Shown here in pieces: positions 1-8,936 of a stretch of DNA of 64,000 nt (its first letter is position 1; each line of letters starts with the position of its first letter). The translations under genes and the position numbers were made by a program. Under the pieces are notes generated by a model that was not told where the DNA came from, did no database searches, and saw nothing but the letters and a program-made list of their open reading frames with translations. Source of the stretch: Acinetobacter piscicola (GTDB lineage Bacteria; Pseudomonadota; Gammaproteobacteria; Pseudomonadales; Moraxellaceae); contig NZ_CP048659.1 of the NCBI RefSeq assembly GCF_015218165.1, forward strand, positions 1,674,001 through 1,738,000, read 5' to 3'.

Positions 1-66
1 TGTGCGCAAGGGTGTTGGATAGTGACATGCAATATTTTTATTTTTTTTGTATTTTGAGATTTTTCA

Positions 67-1566
67 ATGATTAACGGTTTAGAGCGTATTCGCTGTGCAG
101 CATTGCACGAAAAAGTCATGTCTGTAGAAAAGGCGATTTCATTCATTCAAGATGGTGCAGTGGTCGGTTTAAGTGGTTTTGGTGGTGCAGGTGAAGCAAA
201 AACAGTACCACTTGCCTTGGCAGATTATGCACAAAATCATCCAATGAAGATTACTTTGGCAACAGGTGCAAGTTTGGGCAATCGCATTGATGGGCGTTTA
301 AATGATGCTCATGCTTTGGCACGCCGTTATCCTTACCAAGCTGATCCAACTTTACGTAAAGCCATTAATAATGGCGAAGTGATGTATATCGATCAGCATT
401 TGTCAGAACTGGCCGATAATATTCGTCATAAAAACCTACCGAAAATCAATGTCGCTGTGGTTGCTGCAACAGCAATTACTGAAGATGGACAAATTATTCC
501 TACAGGTTCATGCGGTAACTCAGCAAATTTCATTGAAATGGCAGATCATGTGATTATTGAAATTGACAATACCATTAGCCCTGTACTTGAGGGTGTGCAT
601 GATATTTACTTGCCAAAAGCACGTCCACATCGTGATCCGATTCCTTTAACTGCGGCAGGTGAGCGTATTGGCACAGTGGGGATTCATGTTGACCCAAGTA
701 AAATCTCAGCCATTGTGATGAATGATTTGCCTGATACCTCATTTAAAATGGATGAGGCAGATGATGAAACGCTTGCGATTGCGAAACATTTGGTTCATTT
801 TTTTGAAAATGAAGTAGCAGTGGGACGTTTACCTGAAAATTTAGGTCCGCTACAGTCGGGTGTTGGTTCAATCGCTAATGCGGTGTTTGCAGGTTTTGAA
901 CACTCTAATTTTCATGATCTAGAAATGTATTCGGAAGTTTTACAGGACTGTACTTTTAAATTAATCGATTCAGGGAAAATGAAGTTTGCTTCAGGCTGTT
1001 CGATGACCTTGTCGGATGAATGTGCCAAACGTGTCATGAATAATTTTGAGCAATACAAAGATAAAATTGTACTGCGCCCGCAGGAGCTTTCCAATAATCC
1101 TGAAATTATTCGCCGTTTAGGTATTATTGCGATTAATACCGCACTTGAGTTTGATATTTATGGCAATGTCAATTCAACCCATGTCACAGGTACTAAAATG
1201 ATGAATGGTATTGGGGGGTCAGGTGATTTCACTCGCCATGCGCATTTAGCAATTTTTGTGACGAAATCTATTGCTAAAGGTGGCGCGATTTCCTCAGTTG
1301 TGCCGATGGTCAGTCATTGTGATCATGCTGAACATGATATTGATGTTTTAGTTACAGAGCAGGGCTTAGCAGATTTGCGTGGTCTTGCACCACGTGAGCG
1401 TGCATTAAAAATTATTGAGAAATGTGCGCATCCAAGTTATCAGGCTGATTTGCTGAGTTATTTTGAACGAGCATGTGCGTTGGGTGGTCAAACTCCACAT
1501 GTTTTGCGTGAAGCTTTGGCTTGGCATGCGCAGTTTGAAGAAACAGGCAGTATGAAGTCAGCTTGA
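67..1566 (+). CDS. Acetyl-CoA hydrolase / succinyl-CoA:acetate CoA-transferase family protein
   Basis: A 499-residue protein of the Cat1/AarC/Ach1 family, which moves CoA between acyl-CoA and acetate (or succinate) in the cytoplasm. The N-terminal half carries the Rossmann-like CoA-transferase fold (GLSGFGGAGEAK near residues 35-46). The segment EMYSEVLQD near residue 290 holds the expected catalytic glutamate. The C-terminal half has GIGGSGDFTRHA and TEQGLADLRGLAPRERA, the usual acetyl-CoA hydrolase C-terminal motifs. Length matches the family (about 500). It stands alone, with a strong terminator after it. The exact acyl substrate cannot be told from sequence. Acetate or propionate/succinate metabolism is likely. 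Confidence 0.88.
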   Translation: MINGLERIRCAALHEKVMSVEKAISFIQDGAVVGLSGFGGAGEAKTVPLALADYAQNHPMKITLATGASLGNRIDGRLNDAHALARRYPYQADPTLRKAINNGEVMYIDQHLSELADNIRHKNLPKINVAVVAATAITEDGQIIPTGSCGNSANFIEMADHVIIEIDNTISPVLEGVHDIYLPKARPHRDPIPLTAAGERIGTVGIHVDPSKISAIVMNDLPDTSFKMDEADDETLAIAKHLVHFFENEVAVGRLPENLGPLQSGVGSIANAVFAGFEHSNFHDLEMYSEVLQDCTFKLIDSGKMKFASGCSMTLSDECAKRVMNNFEQYKDKIVLRPQELSNNPEIIRRLGIIAINTALEFDIYGNVNSTHVTGTKMMNGIGGSGDFTRHAHLAIFVTKSIAKGGAISSVVPMVSHCDHAEHDIDVLVTEQGLADLRGLAPRERALKIIEKCAHPSYQADLLSYFERACALGGQTPHVLREALAWHAQFEETGSMKSA

Positions 1567-1602
1567 AGGTTTTAGTCATTCCTATTTTTTTATCCATAAA
1601 TT

Positions 1603-1636
1603 AAAAAGCCGCATCATCATCGTGATGCGGCTTTTT
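1603..1636 (+). terminator. Rho-independent terminator after the CoA-transferase gene
   Basis: A perfect 14-bp stem (AAAAAGCCGCATCA paired with TGATGCGGCTTTTT) around a 6-nt loop, ending in a T run. Confidence 0.9.
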
Positions 1637-1711
1637 AATAATATAGTTTGAATATTTTGAGTAAAAATCATACACTATTGTTTTTATATAATTGATTTAA
1701 AAGGTATTATT

Positions 1712-1837
1712 TTGAATAAATTCTTCATTTTGTGTTTAGTTATTTTAACAGTAAGTGCTGCAAATGCTCATTCTGGTGGTACCAACTCACAAGGTTGTCA
1801 TACCAATAGTAAAACGGGCGATCATCATTGTCATTAA
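1712..1837 (+). CDS. Small secreted His/Cys-rich peptide (41 aa)
   Basis: A short gene read directly from the sequence, starting with TTG and preceded by AAAAGG about 7 nt upstream. It encodes a hydrophobic signal peptide (NKFFILCLVILTVSAANA) followed by a mature part of about 22 residues ending TGDHHCH, with pairs of Cys and several His. The mature part resembles the short His/Cys module (SGGT-x3-GCH-x-N-x2-TG-x2-HCH) seen at the end of small exported proteins and some nuclease-like proteins. The Cys/His content suggests metal binding or a disulfide. A clean terminator follows directly, which supports a real transcription unit. Function unknown. Confidence 0.7.
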   Translation: MNKFFILCLVILTVSAANAHSGGTNSQGCHTNSKTGDHHCH

Positions 1838-1840
1838 GTT

Positions 1841-1869
1841 AAAAAAGCAGGAAAAAATCCTGCTTTTTT
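1841..1869 (+). terminator. Rho-independent terminator after the small secreted peptide gene
   Basis: A 12-bp stem AAAAAAGCAGGA / TCCTGCTTTTTT with a 5-nt loop and flanking T run. It can also serve cysS on the other strand. Confidence 0.85.
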
Positions 1870-1900
1870 AATAATCTATCAAAAAAGAAAAGAATTTTCT

Positions 1901-3322
1901 TTAATCCGCACGACGCCAAATGGTGCCTTGACGAGTATCTTCCAAAACCACACCTTGATCTAACAATGACTGACGAATGGCGTCGGCTTTGGTAAAGTCT
2001 TTGGCTTTTTTTGCATCAACACGTTGTTGAATAAAATCGGCAATTTGCTCTTCAGATAAAGCCAATGCTTCTTGACCAATATCTGACTTTAAGAACTCAT
2101 CTACATCATGTTGTCCTAAGCCTAAAATATCGCTGAGGTAACGCAAAGTCGAGTAGTACAGTGCAGACTGTTGTGCATTTTCTTCTTTTACGGCACGGTT
2201 TAATTCTCTAATCACTTCAAATAACACGGCAAGTGCTTCTGAAGTATTAAAGTCATCACGCATAGCCGTATTAAAGCGTTCAACCAAATTTGTTTCTAAA
2301 GTTTCAACAACAGTATTGCCATACACTTGTTCATAGGCTTTAAAAGCATGATAGAAACGAGTTAAGGCATTTTTCGCTTCTTTGAGTGCAAAATCAGAGA
2401 AGTTGACAGGGCTACGATAGTGCGAAGATACGATAAAGTAGCGAATCACTTCAGGGTGGAATTTTTCCATCACATCACGAATGGTAAAGAAATTGCCTAA
2501 AGACTTTGACATTTTCTCGCCATCAACATTAATGAAACCAACATGCATCCAATAATTGACATATTGTTCGCCTGTAGAGGCTTCCGATTGGGCAATTTCA
2601 TTTTCATGATGTGGGAAGGTTAAATCTGAACCACCACCGTGAATATCGAAATGATTGCCTAAGCAACAGGTCGACATTGCTGAGCATTCAATATGCCAAC
2701 CTGGACGACCGTTGCCCCACGGTGAAGCCCATGATGGTTCATTTTCTTTGGCATGTTTCCAAAGGACAAAGTCAAACGGATGTTTTTTCTCGACTTCAAT
2801 ATCGACACGTTCAGAAGCGCCAGCTTGCATATCTTCAAGTTTACGACCCGAAAGACGACCGTATTTGGCAAATTTTTCAACTTCAAAATAGACATCGCCA
2901 TTATTTGAAGGATATGCTGTGCCATTGTCCACCAAAGAACCAATCATGTTTTGCATTTGGTCGATGTAGTCTGTTGCACGAGGTGCTTCATCAGGTTCAG
3001 CACAGCCCAAGCGTGCTGCATCATCATTCATTGCGGTAATAAAACGATCGGTCAAAGCAGTAATGCTTTCGCCATTTTCATTGGCACGTTTAATAATTTT
3101 GTCGTCAATGTCGGTAATGTTACGCACATATTTGACTTGCCAACCCTGACTACGCAAAAAACGGATAATGTAGTCAAATGCAACCATCACACGCGCATGT
3201 CCAATATGACAGTAATCATAAACTGTCATACCACAGACATACATGTCGATCTGTCCTTCTTTACGGGGTACAAATTCAACTTTTTTACGTTGCTCAGAAT
3301 TGTAAAGAACAAAAGGTTGCAT
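1901..3322 (-). CDS. cysS: Cysteine--tRNA ligase
   Basis: Class I aminoacyl-tRNA synthetase charging tRNA-Cys. Visible motifs are [15 protein letters not shown] near the N-terminus (HIGH motif and first zinc Cys), the zinc-site region WHIECSAMS and [15 protein letters not shown], and the KMSKS loop [10 protein letters not shown]. The C-terminal anticodon-binding helical part is complete. I chose the ATG at 3322, giving [10 protein letters not shown] and 473 aa. The reading frame extends 12 codons upstream to an ATG at 3358 with AGG nearby, so that start is not excluded. It is monocistronic, and convergent with the upstream terminators. Confidence 0.95.
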   Translation of the reverse strand: MQPFVLYNSEQRKKVEFVPRKEGQIDMYVCGMTVYDYCHIGHARVMVAFDYIIRFLRSQGWQVKYVRNITDIDDKIIKRANENGESITALTDRFITAMNDDAARLGCAEPDEAPRATDYIDQMQNMIGSLVDNGTAYPSNNGDVYFEVEKFAKYGRLSGRKLEDMQAGASERVDIEVEKKHPFDFVLWKHAKENEPSWASPWGNGRPGWHIECSAMSTCCLGNHFDIHGGGSDLTFPHHENEIAQSEASTGEQYVNYWMHVGFINVDGEKMSKSLGNFFTIRDVMEKFHPEVIRYFIVSSHYRSPVNFSDFALKEAKNALTRFYHAFKAYEQVYGNTVVETLETNLVERFNTAMRDDFNTSEALAVLFEVIRELNRAVKEENAQQSALYYSTLRYLSDILGLGQHDVDEFLKSDIGQEALALSEEQIADFIQQRVDAKKAKDFTKADAIRQSLLDQGVVLEDTRQGTIWRRAD

Positions 3323-3358
3323 AGTGCTTCTAAATGCTTCATTAAAATGGTGGTTCAT

Positions 3359-3732
3359 CTTAACCTAAGCATTTTTTTTCATAAAGTTAAAATCAAAAGA
3401 AAGATGAGTTTTTGATTAAGTTTTTAGGTAAATGATTTTTAAGGATGAATATTATTGCAACAATAACGAATTTTGTCGCTGAACGAGGCATGGGGAGATT
3501 CGAGGTATTGATATTTGTTGCCTAAAACAATAGTGAGAATGAAAAATTAAATTACCAACCCAATTTTACTTCCGCTATGCATCAACCAATGTTAAATGAT
3601 CAATATTAATCTAAGTTAAAATCTAATTTTAGATATTTTAATATTTATCTCAAATTAAATTCAATTTTTAAGAAAGATAATTGGTGATCTAATAATTTAT
3701 TTTATTATTATATTTCAATTGTTTGAAATGTA
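3359..3732. other. AT-rich intergenic gap
   Basis: About 370 bases between the cysS frame and the next minus-strand gene. I found no convincing open reading frame, tRNA or strong hairpin. It should contain the cysS promoter. Confidence 0.5.
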
Positions 3733-4224
3733 TTACAAATCATCTTTATTAAGTTCAGCAACTGTATACATTAAAAATCTTTCAAGATTTTTAAACATGT
3801 GATAATTGCCATCAAAGAACACCCATATTCTAGGCTCTTCATACCCAGCAACCCACTCTAGGTATGTTTCATTAGTATCAAATGGATCAAAACCAAAAAT
3901 AGAAATTTTTGAAAATCCAACTGTTGCTGGCGGCACAAAATCCCAATTTTCTATTCTAAGATTTATATTTTCAACTAAATGCTCAATATTTTGGTGGTTA
4001 TTAATTTCATCAAGACTTAGCCATGTTTGCAAGAGAAAAGCATCTTCCCATTTACCAACAAAATTAAATCGTTCAACAAGCATTGGGCTTAAGTTCCTTA
4101 AACCACCATCTAATGTTTTAATCTTTAGAGTATTATTACCAACTTTATGTAGTATTTGCTCATTCGAAACATCGCTTTCATTTATCATTTTTAAATTTAA
4201 TAGTAGTTTTTGAATCTTACTCAT
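3733..4224 (-). CDS. Hypothetical protein, possibly SUKH (SMI1/KNR4)-like
   Basis: A 163-residue acidic cytoplasmic protein with no signal peptide or membrane segment. I do not recognise a close family. The second half (IFGFDPFDTNETYLEW, then EEPRIWVFFDGNYHMFKNLERFL) has the feel of the C-terminal strand-helix part of SUKH/SMI1-KNR4 proteins, where an acidic x-EP-x-IW strand is followed by a short helix ending in -xxFL. SUKH proteins are often immunity proteins against contact-dependent toxins. No toxin gene is adjacent, so any immunity role is a guess. The gene is AT-rich, flanked by long gaps and looks like an accessory insertion. Confidence 0.6.
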   Translation of the reverse strand: MSKIQKLLLNLKMINESDVSNEQILHKVGNNTLKIKTLDGGLRNLSPMLVERFNFVGKWEDAFLLQTWLSLDEINNHQNIEHLVENINLRIENWDFVPPATVGFSKISIFGFDPFDTNETYLEWVAGYEEPRIWVFFDGNYHMFKNLERFLMYTVAELNKDDL

Positions 4225-4569
4225 TAAGCGCCTCCGTAATGTTTTAAGTCATGTACTACATTGCTTTGATTGCTTCAGTTTTGAATATTTTACTGTATAA
4301 ATCTTTTGTTTTTGCTCATAGTAAACTTCTAATGAGTATGTTTAGTTTACCAAGTTAAAGCCTCCGTTTTTTTCAGCACACATCATATATCATGAACTTG
4401 AAAAATCGATAAAACTTATTTCTCTACATAAATTATGCACATTCATTGCTAAGAAAATGAAAATTATACATTTAGAAAATACCTTCGCTGCATAGCTATG
4501 ATAAAATTGCCAAAATTATTTTTTGCTTGCAGCGAGTGATCCTCTCTGCAAAGATCAGGTAAATCGACT
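4225..4569. other. Intergenic gap upstream of kdsD
   Basis: About 345 AT-rich bases between a divergent pair of genes. A TATGAT hexamer near 4495 is a possible -10 element for the kdsD operon, but I see no good -35. No other feature was found. Confidence 0.3.
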
Positions 4570-5562
4570 TTGAATCCTACAAACATGCCGAATCAGATTG
4601 ATTTTCAAAAAGTTGCACTCGAAACCCTAAGCATCGAAGAGCATGCTTTAGAAGTCCTAGCATCACAAATTGATGAACGCTTTAGCCAAGCCTGTGAAAT
4701 TATTTTACAGTGTAAAGGGCGTTTAGTGATCACGGGAATGGGTAAGTCAGGTCATATTGGACGCAAAATGGCTGCGACTTTTGCCTCGACAGGAACACCA
4801 TCCTTCTTTATGCATCCCGGTGAAGCAGGGCATGGCGACTTGGGTATGTTGGTCAAAGGGGATGTGTTGATTGCGATTTCCTACTCAGGAAAAAGCGATG
4901 AAATCATGATGTTGATGCCACTCATCAAACATGTAGGTGTGCCTTTAATTACCATTAGTGGTCATGACAAAGGGCCAATGCCACAAAATGCAGATGTGGC
5001 TTTGACTTTGGGGGACATTCAAGAAGCCTGTCCACTCGGTCTTGCACCGACTTCAAGTACCACTGCAACTTTAGCTTTAGGTGATGCACTTGCAGTTGCG
5101 CTATTAGAAGCGCGTGGTTTTACTTCGGATGATTTTGCTCGATCTCATCCTGCGGGAGCATTGGGTAAACGTTTGTTATTGCATGTCAAACATTTAATGC
5201 ATACAGGTGAAGAACTGCCAAAAGTATCACCAGATACCCCAATGAACAAAGTATTGTATGAAATTTCCAATAAGCGTTTAGGTTTAACCACCATCGTCGA
5301 TGAAAAAGATACTTTACTCGGGATTTTTACTGATGGTGATTTACGCCGTTTGATCGATAAACAGCAAGGCTTTGATGTGAATTTGGCGGTGTCAGAAGTG
5401 ATGATTCAACATCCATCTACCATTTCACAAGAAGCACGTGCAGTTGAAGCTTTAGAAAAGATGAATGAAAAGAAAATTAACCAATTTATTGTGGTTGATG
5501 ATGCCAATAAAGTTATCGGTGTAATCAGTATGCATGACTTAATCCAAGCAGGAGTAAACTAA
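4570..5562 (+). CDS. kdsD: Arabinose-5-phosphate isomerase (KpsF/GutQ family)
   Basis: Converts ribulose-5-phosphate to arabinose-5-phosphate, the first committed precursor of Kdo for lipopolysaccharide. An N-terminal SIS domain (GMGKSGHIGRKMAATFAS near residues 57-74, SYSGKSDE, and RSHPAGALGKR with the catalytic-region His) is followed by two CBS domains to the end. Its 330 aa match E. coli KdsD (328). The start is TTG at 4570, with CAGG about 10 nt upstream. The ATG at 4585 has no Shine-Dalgarno. It is the first gene of the operon kdsD-kdsC-lptC-lptA-lptB, with 3 bases to kdsC. Confidence 0.94.
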   Translation: MNPTNMPNQIDFQKVALETLSIEEHALEVLASQIDERFSQACEIILQCKGRLVITGMGKSGHIGRKMAATFASTGTPSFFMHPGEAGHGDLGMLVKGDVLIAISYSGKSDEIMMLMPLIKHVGVPLITISGHDKGPMPQNADVALTLGDIQEACPLGLAPTSSTTATLALGDALAVALLEARGFTSDDFARSHPAGALGKRLLLHVKHLMHTGEELPKVSPDTPMNKVLYEISNKRLGLTTIVDEKDTLLGIFTDGDLRRLIDKQQGFDVNLAVSEVMIQHPSTISQEARAVEALEKMNEKKINQFIVVDDANKVIGVISMHDLIQAGVN

Positions 5563-5565
5563 ACC

Positions 5566-6105
5566 ATGGCTTCTTATGTTTTATTAGAACAAGCGCGCCA
5601 TATTGAAGCTTTGGTTTTAGATGTAGATGGTATCTTAAGTGATGGTTTTGTAACTTTGACCAATACAGGCGACGAAATCAAATCTTTTGATATTCGTGAT
5701 GGTTTGGGTATGAAATTGGTACAGCAAGCAGGCATTAAAGTCATCATTATTACGGGGCGTAAAAGCAATATTGTTGAAAAACGTATGTCTGACTTAGGTG
5801 TAGACTTAGTTTATCAAGGACGTGAAGACAAAGGTGTTGCTTTACGTCAAGCCTGTGCACAGCTTAATATTGATCCAGAAGATTGTTTATATATGGGCGA
5901 TGATTGGCCTGATCTTTCAGCTTTTGCCATTGCAGGGATGAAAGTCACTGTACCGAATGGGCATGTGGAAGTGCGCCGCCGTGCAGACCTTGTAACACAA
6001 GCGATGGGTGGACGTGGTGCGGTACGAGAAGTGTGTGATATGTTACTGATGTCAAAAGGTGTTTACCAAGAACTCCTTGAAAAATTCATTGCAATCCCAC
6101 ATTAA
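5566..6105 (+). CDS. kdsC: 3-deoxy-D-manno-octulosonate 8-phosphate phosphatase
   Basis: A HAD-superfamily phosphatase of the C0 (capless, tetrameric) type that removes phosphate from Kdo-8-P. Motif I is LDVDGILSDG (nucleophile Asp19, acid/base Asp21), motif II is IITGRKS, and motif III/IV is GDDWPDLSAF. The 179-aa length fits the family. It lies immediately after kdsD and before the lptC gene, the standard gammaproteobacterial order. Confidence 0.95.
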   Translation: MASYVLLEQARHIEALVLDVDGILSDGFVTLTNTGDEIKSFDIRDGLGMKLVQQAGIKVIIITGRKSNIVEKRMSDLGVDLVYQGREDKGVALRQACAQLNIDPEDCLYMGDDWPDLSAFAIAGMKVTVPNGHVEVRRRADLVTQAMGGRGAVREVCDMLLMSKGVYQELLEKFIAIPH

Positions 6106-6150
6106 TATGGTGCAGTCCTGTATTTAAATTCAGTATGTTGATGAGTATTT

Positions 6151-6696
6151 ATGGATACTAAAGCGTTGTATGTCACCGCAGTGCTGATCGCAGCAGTGAG
6201 TGGTGGTTATTACTATTACAGTGGTAAAGGTCAAAAATTGGATGCAGACTCTGCCCAAAATATGACTTATTCTGCTGAGGGTATTCATGTCGTACAAACC
6301 GATGAAAATGGTAATTTACATGTGCGTGCAACGGTTGATCATTTAGAGCAAGATTTGAAAAAAGATACTTCAAAATTGAGCAATTTAAATGCATCGATGT
6401 ATGAAAATAATCAGGTAAATTCCACTTTTTATGCAAAGCAAGCCCACGGTTATGAAGATAACCAAAAAGTTGTTTTGACAGGTGAAGTCAAAGCGACAAA
6501 AATAGGTGAACAAGGACAATTGGTATTTTTAACTGATGAATTAACGGCTTATCCGAAAAAACGTATGTTAGAAACCGAGAAACAAGTGACTGTCACCGCA
6601 CCTAATGCATCATTTATCAGCCAAGGTTTAAACGCAAATTTAACCACAGGTGAATACGAGTTTTCACATATTCGAGGAAAGTATGTACCTAACTAA
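6151..6696 (+). CDS. lptC: LPS export system protein LptC
   Basis: An inner-membrane bitopic protein of the Lpt bridge, receiving LPS from LptB2FG and passing it to LptA. It has one N-terminal membrane helix (residues about 4-20, ALYVTAVLIAAVSGGYYYY) and a periplasmic beta-jellyroll (LptC/YrbK family) rich in short strands. The 181-aa length is near E. coli LptC (191). Its end overlaps the start of lptA by 14 nt, a sign of coupled translation. Confidence 0.88.
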   Translation: MDTKALYVTAVLIAAVSGGYYYYSGKGQKLDADSAQNMTYSAEGIHVVQTDENGNLHVRATVDHLEQDLKKDTSKLSNLNASMYENNQVNSTFYAKQAHGYEDNQKVVLTGEVKATKIGEQGQLVFLTDELTAYPKKRMLETEKQVTVTAPNASFISQGLNANLTTGEYEFSHIRGKYVPN

Positions 6697-7246
6697 ATTT
6701 TTATCCCAACCACAAACTTTCCTAAAACAATCTTTGTGGCTTGCAGGTTTAATCTGTGTTTCTGCAACTTCATTTGCATTACCATCTGACCGTAATCAGC
6801 CGATTTCATTAGTTGCCGACAAAGCAACGTATAATGAGCGTACAGGCGTGACCACGTATTCGGGCAATGTCATTATTGAGCAAGGAACAATGAAGTTACA
6901 AGCGGCTTCAATTGTAGCTCAACTCAATAAAGACAAACAAATCAGTACCATTACAGCAAATGGTTCACCTGCAAAATTTCAACAACAAGTGGATACAGCG
7001 AAAGGCATTGCACGTGGTGAAGCACAAAAAATTATTTACAATGCAGAAACAGGCTTGATCAATTTGATTGGTAATGCTTATCTTTATCAAGATGGTGCGA
7101 GTATTCGTAGTAGTACCTTGAAATACAGCATGAATAAAGGTGATATTGAAGCCAGTGGTAGTACAGGTGCTTCAGGCACCAAAGGTCGTGTACAAATTAT
7201 TATTCCGCCAAATGCGAGTAAATCTTTCCCAGGGGTGCGTGATTAA
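6683..7246 (+). CDS. lptA: LPS transport periplasmic protein LptA
   Basis: The periplasmic OstA-domain protein that forms the bridge carrying LPS to the outer membrane. I place the start at ATG 6683 because GAGGAAAG sits at the right distance. An upstream in-frame codon at 6650 would lie deep inside lptC and has no such site. Residues 1-36 form a signal peptide ending near [10 protein letters not shown]. The mature part has the jellyroll repeats ([19 protein letters not shown]). The stop codon overlaps the lptB start (TAATG). Confidence 0.92.
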   Translation: MYLTKFLSQPQTFLKQSLWLAGLICVSATSFALPSDRNQPISLVADKATYNERTGVTTYSGNVIIEQGTMKLQAASIVAQLNKDKQISTITANGSPAKFQQQVDTAKGIARGEAQKIIYNAETGLINLIGNAYLYQDGASIRSSTLKYSMNKGDIEASGSTGASGTKGRVQIIIPPNASKSFPGVRD

Positions 7247-7992
7247 TGACAGAAGCATTAAACCAACCACAAACCTTATGTATCAAACACTTGGCGAAAG
7301 TGTATAGTAAACGTTGGGTGGTGAAAGATGTTTCATTTAGTATGCAAAGCGGTCAAATCGTTGGGCTGCTTGGACCAAATGGAGCGGGGAAGACCACAAG
7401 TTTCTATATGGTGGTCGGTTTGGTGCGTATGGATAAAGGTGAAATTCATTTAGATAATGAAGATATTTCAGACCTTGCTATGCATCAACGTGCGCGAAAA
7501 GGGATTGGTTATTTACCACAAGAAGCATCTATTTTCAGGAAATTGACCATTGCTGAAAATATCATGGCAATCTTGGAAACGCGTAAAGATTTAAACAAGC
7601 AACAACGTCAACAACGTCTGAAAGAATTATTGGAAGATTTTAAAATCACCCATATTAAAGATTCTTTAGGCATGAGTGTGTCGGGCGGTGAACGTCGTCG
7701 TGCTGAAATTGCCCGTGCTTTGGCAGCAGATCCGAAATTTATGTTGCTAGATGAACCGTTTGCAGGTGTCGATCCGATTTCAGTGGGTGATATTAAAGAC
7801 ATTATTCGTCAGCTTAAAGATCGAGGCATTGGCGTCTTGATTACTGATCACAATGTGCGTGAAACCTTAGCAATTTGTGAGCATGCTTATATTGTGAGTG
7901 AAGGTGCCGTGATTGCTGAAGGCACACCAGAAGCAGTGTTAGCAAATGAAACTGTGCGTGAAGTTTACCTCGGTGATGATTTTACCGTTTAA
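7246..7992 (+). CDS. lptB: LPS export ABC transporter ATP-binding protein LptB
   Basis: The ATPase that powers LPS extraction from the inner membrane with LptFG. Visible motifs are the Walker A GPNGAGKT (residues 43-50), Q-loop [14 protein letters not shown] signature SGGERRR, Walker [13 protein letters not shown] and H-loop TDHNVRE. The 248-aa length is close to E. coli LptB (241). It is the last gene of the operon and is followed by a terminator. lptF and lptG are not in this window. Confidence 0.96.
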   Translation: MTEALNQPQTLCIKHLAKVYSKRWVVKDVSFSMQSGQIVGLLGPNGAGKTTSFYMVVGLVRMDKGEIHLDNEDISDLAMHQRARKGIGYLPQEASIFRKLTIAENIMAILETRKDLNKQQRQQRLKELLEDFKITHIKDSLGMSVSGGERRRAEIARALAADPKFMLLDEPFAGVDPISVGDIKDIIRQLKDRGIGVLITDHNVRETLAICEHAYIVSEGAVIAEGTPEAVLANETVREVYLGDDFTV

Positions 7993-8015
7993 TGATGATT
8001 TTCTCTATGTTGATT

Positions 8016-8040
8016 AAAGAGAGCATACGCTCTCTTTTTT
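8016..8040 (+). terminator. Terminator of the kdsD-lptB operon
   Basis: A 9-bp stem AAAGAGAGC / GCTCTCTTT with loop ATAC, followed by a T run. It lies just before the left end of the insertion sequence. Confidence 0.85.
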
Positions 8041-8062
8041 ATTTTTTGTATTAAAATTCTTA

Positions 8063-8850
8063 GGTGGTGTTTCAAAAAGTATGCTGAAACAAAGCAGGTT
8101 GAATTTTGATAAAATAGAGAAATGCGAATAACTCTAGAAATCAAATGTCCAACCTGCCTCAGTGACAGTATAAAGAAAAATGGCATCAAAGTAGATGGGA
8201 AACAAAACTATCAGTGCAAAGACTGTAAACGTCAGTTTATTGGTGACCATGCTCTGAGCTATCTAGGATGTCATTCAGGCATTACTCGAAAAATATTACA
8301 GTTGATGGTCAGAGGTAGTGGTATACGAGATATCGCTGAAGTTGAGCGAATCAGTATCGGTAAAGTTTTACGTACTTTAACCGAATCGACCTACCAAATT
8401 CAGCCTAAACAAAGTCATTATGAGTCTCTTGAAGTTGATGAGTTTTGGACTTTTGTGGGAAATAAAAATAATAAACAATGGCTTATTTACGCCTACCATC
8501 GAGAAACAGGTGAGATTGTTGCTTATGTTTGGGGTAAAAGAGACTTAGCTACAGTTCAACGATTGAAGGCAAAGCTTAAACAATTAGGTATTCACTACAC
8601 CCGAATTGCAAGTGATCATTGGGACAGTTTCATAACTGCTTTTAAAAACTGCAAGCAAAGTATTGGTAAATTTTTTACTGTAGGTATTGAAGGTAATAAT
8701 TGCAAAATAAGGCATCGAATTAGGCGCGGTTTTAGAAGGAGTTGTAATTTTTCAAAAAAGATTGAAAACCATTTTAAAGCTTTCGACTTAACCTTTTTTT
8801 ACATCAATAATGGCTTCATTTAATGTCAGCATACTTTTTGAAACACCACC
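8063..8850 (+). mobile_element. IS1-family insertion sequence, 788 bp, intact
   Basis: Perfect 25-bp inverted ends: 8063-8087 begins GGTGGTGTTTC and 8826-8850 ends GAAACACCACC. A perfect 9-bp direct duplication AAATTCTTA flanks it at 8054-8062 and 8851-8859. The single transposase gene inside is complete and its stop codon is next to the right inverted repeat. The 8-9 bp duplication and short length fit the IS1 family. It landed between the lptB terminator and yigZ, so it interrupts no gene. The identical ends and duplications suggest recent insertion. Confidence 0.93.
8122..8823 (+). CDS. IS1-family transposase, single reading frame
   Basis: A 233-residue DDE transposase. The N-terminus has a zinc-finger like InsA (CPTC at residues 10-13 and CKDC near residue 33), then a helix-turn-helix region. 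The catalytic part resembles InsB: LEVDEFWTFVG (first Asp), IASDHWDSF (second Asp), and GIEGNNCKIRHRIRRGFRRS (Glu). Classical IS1 makes its transposase by a -1 frameshift between insA and insB. Here both parts lie in one frame, a known subgroup. The gene appears active, since no stops or frameshifts are present. Confidence 0.92.
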   Translation: MRITLEIKCPTCLSDSIKKNGIKVDGKQNYQCKDCKRQFIGDHALSYLGCHSGITRKILQLMVRGSGIRDIAEVERISIGKVLRTLTESTYQIQPKQSHYESLEVDEFWTFVGNKNNKQWLIYAYHRETGEIVAYVWGKRDLATVQRLKAKLKQLGIHYTRIASDHWDSFITAFKNCKQSIGKFFTVGIEGNNCKIRHRIRRGFRRSCNFSKKIENHFKAFDLTFFYINNGFI

Positions 8851-8872
8851 AAATTCTTATACATACAACAGA

Positions 8873-8903
8873 TTGCAGTATTCAAAATAAAATAGGTTAT
8901 ACT
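8873..8903 (+). promoter_or_regulatory. Possible promoter of yigZ
   Basis: TTGCAG (8873-8878) and TATACT (8898-8903) with a long 19-bp spacer, 33 bp before the yigZ start. The -10 sits inside the dyad AATAGG/CCTATT. Weak call. Confidence 0.3.
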
Positions 8904-8936
8904 GCCTATTGATTGAGGATTTAACATTTTAGATTT

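Noticed and set aside
2611..3415. Plus-strand and minus-strand frames of 78-154 aa inside and at the edge of cysS
   Set aside because: They overlap the clearly conserved cysS gene in other frames, lack ribosome sites and have no recognisable motifs.
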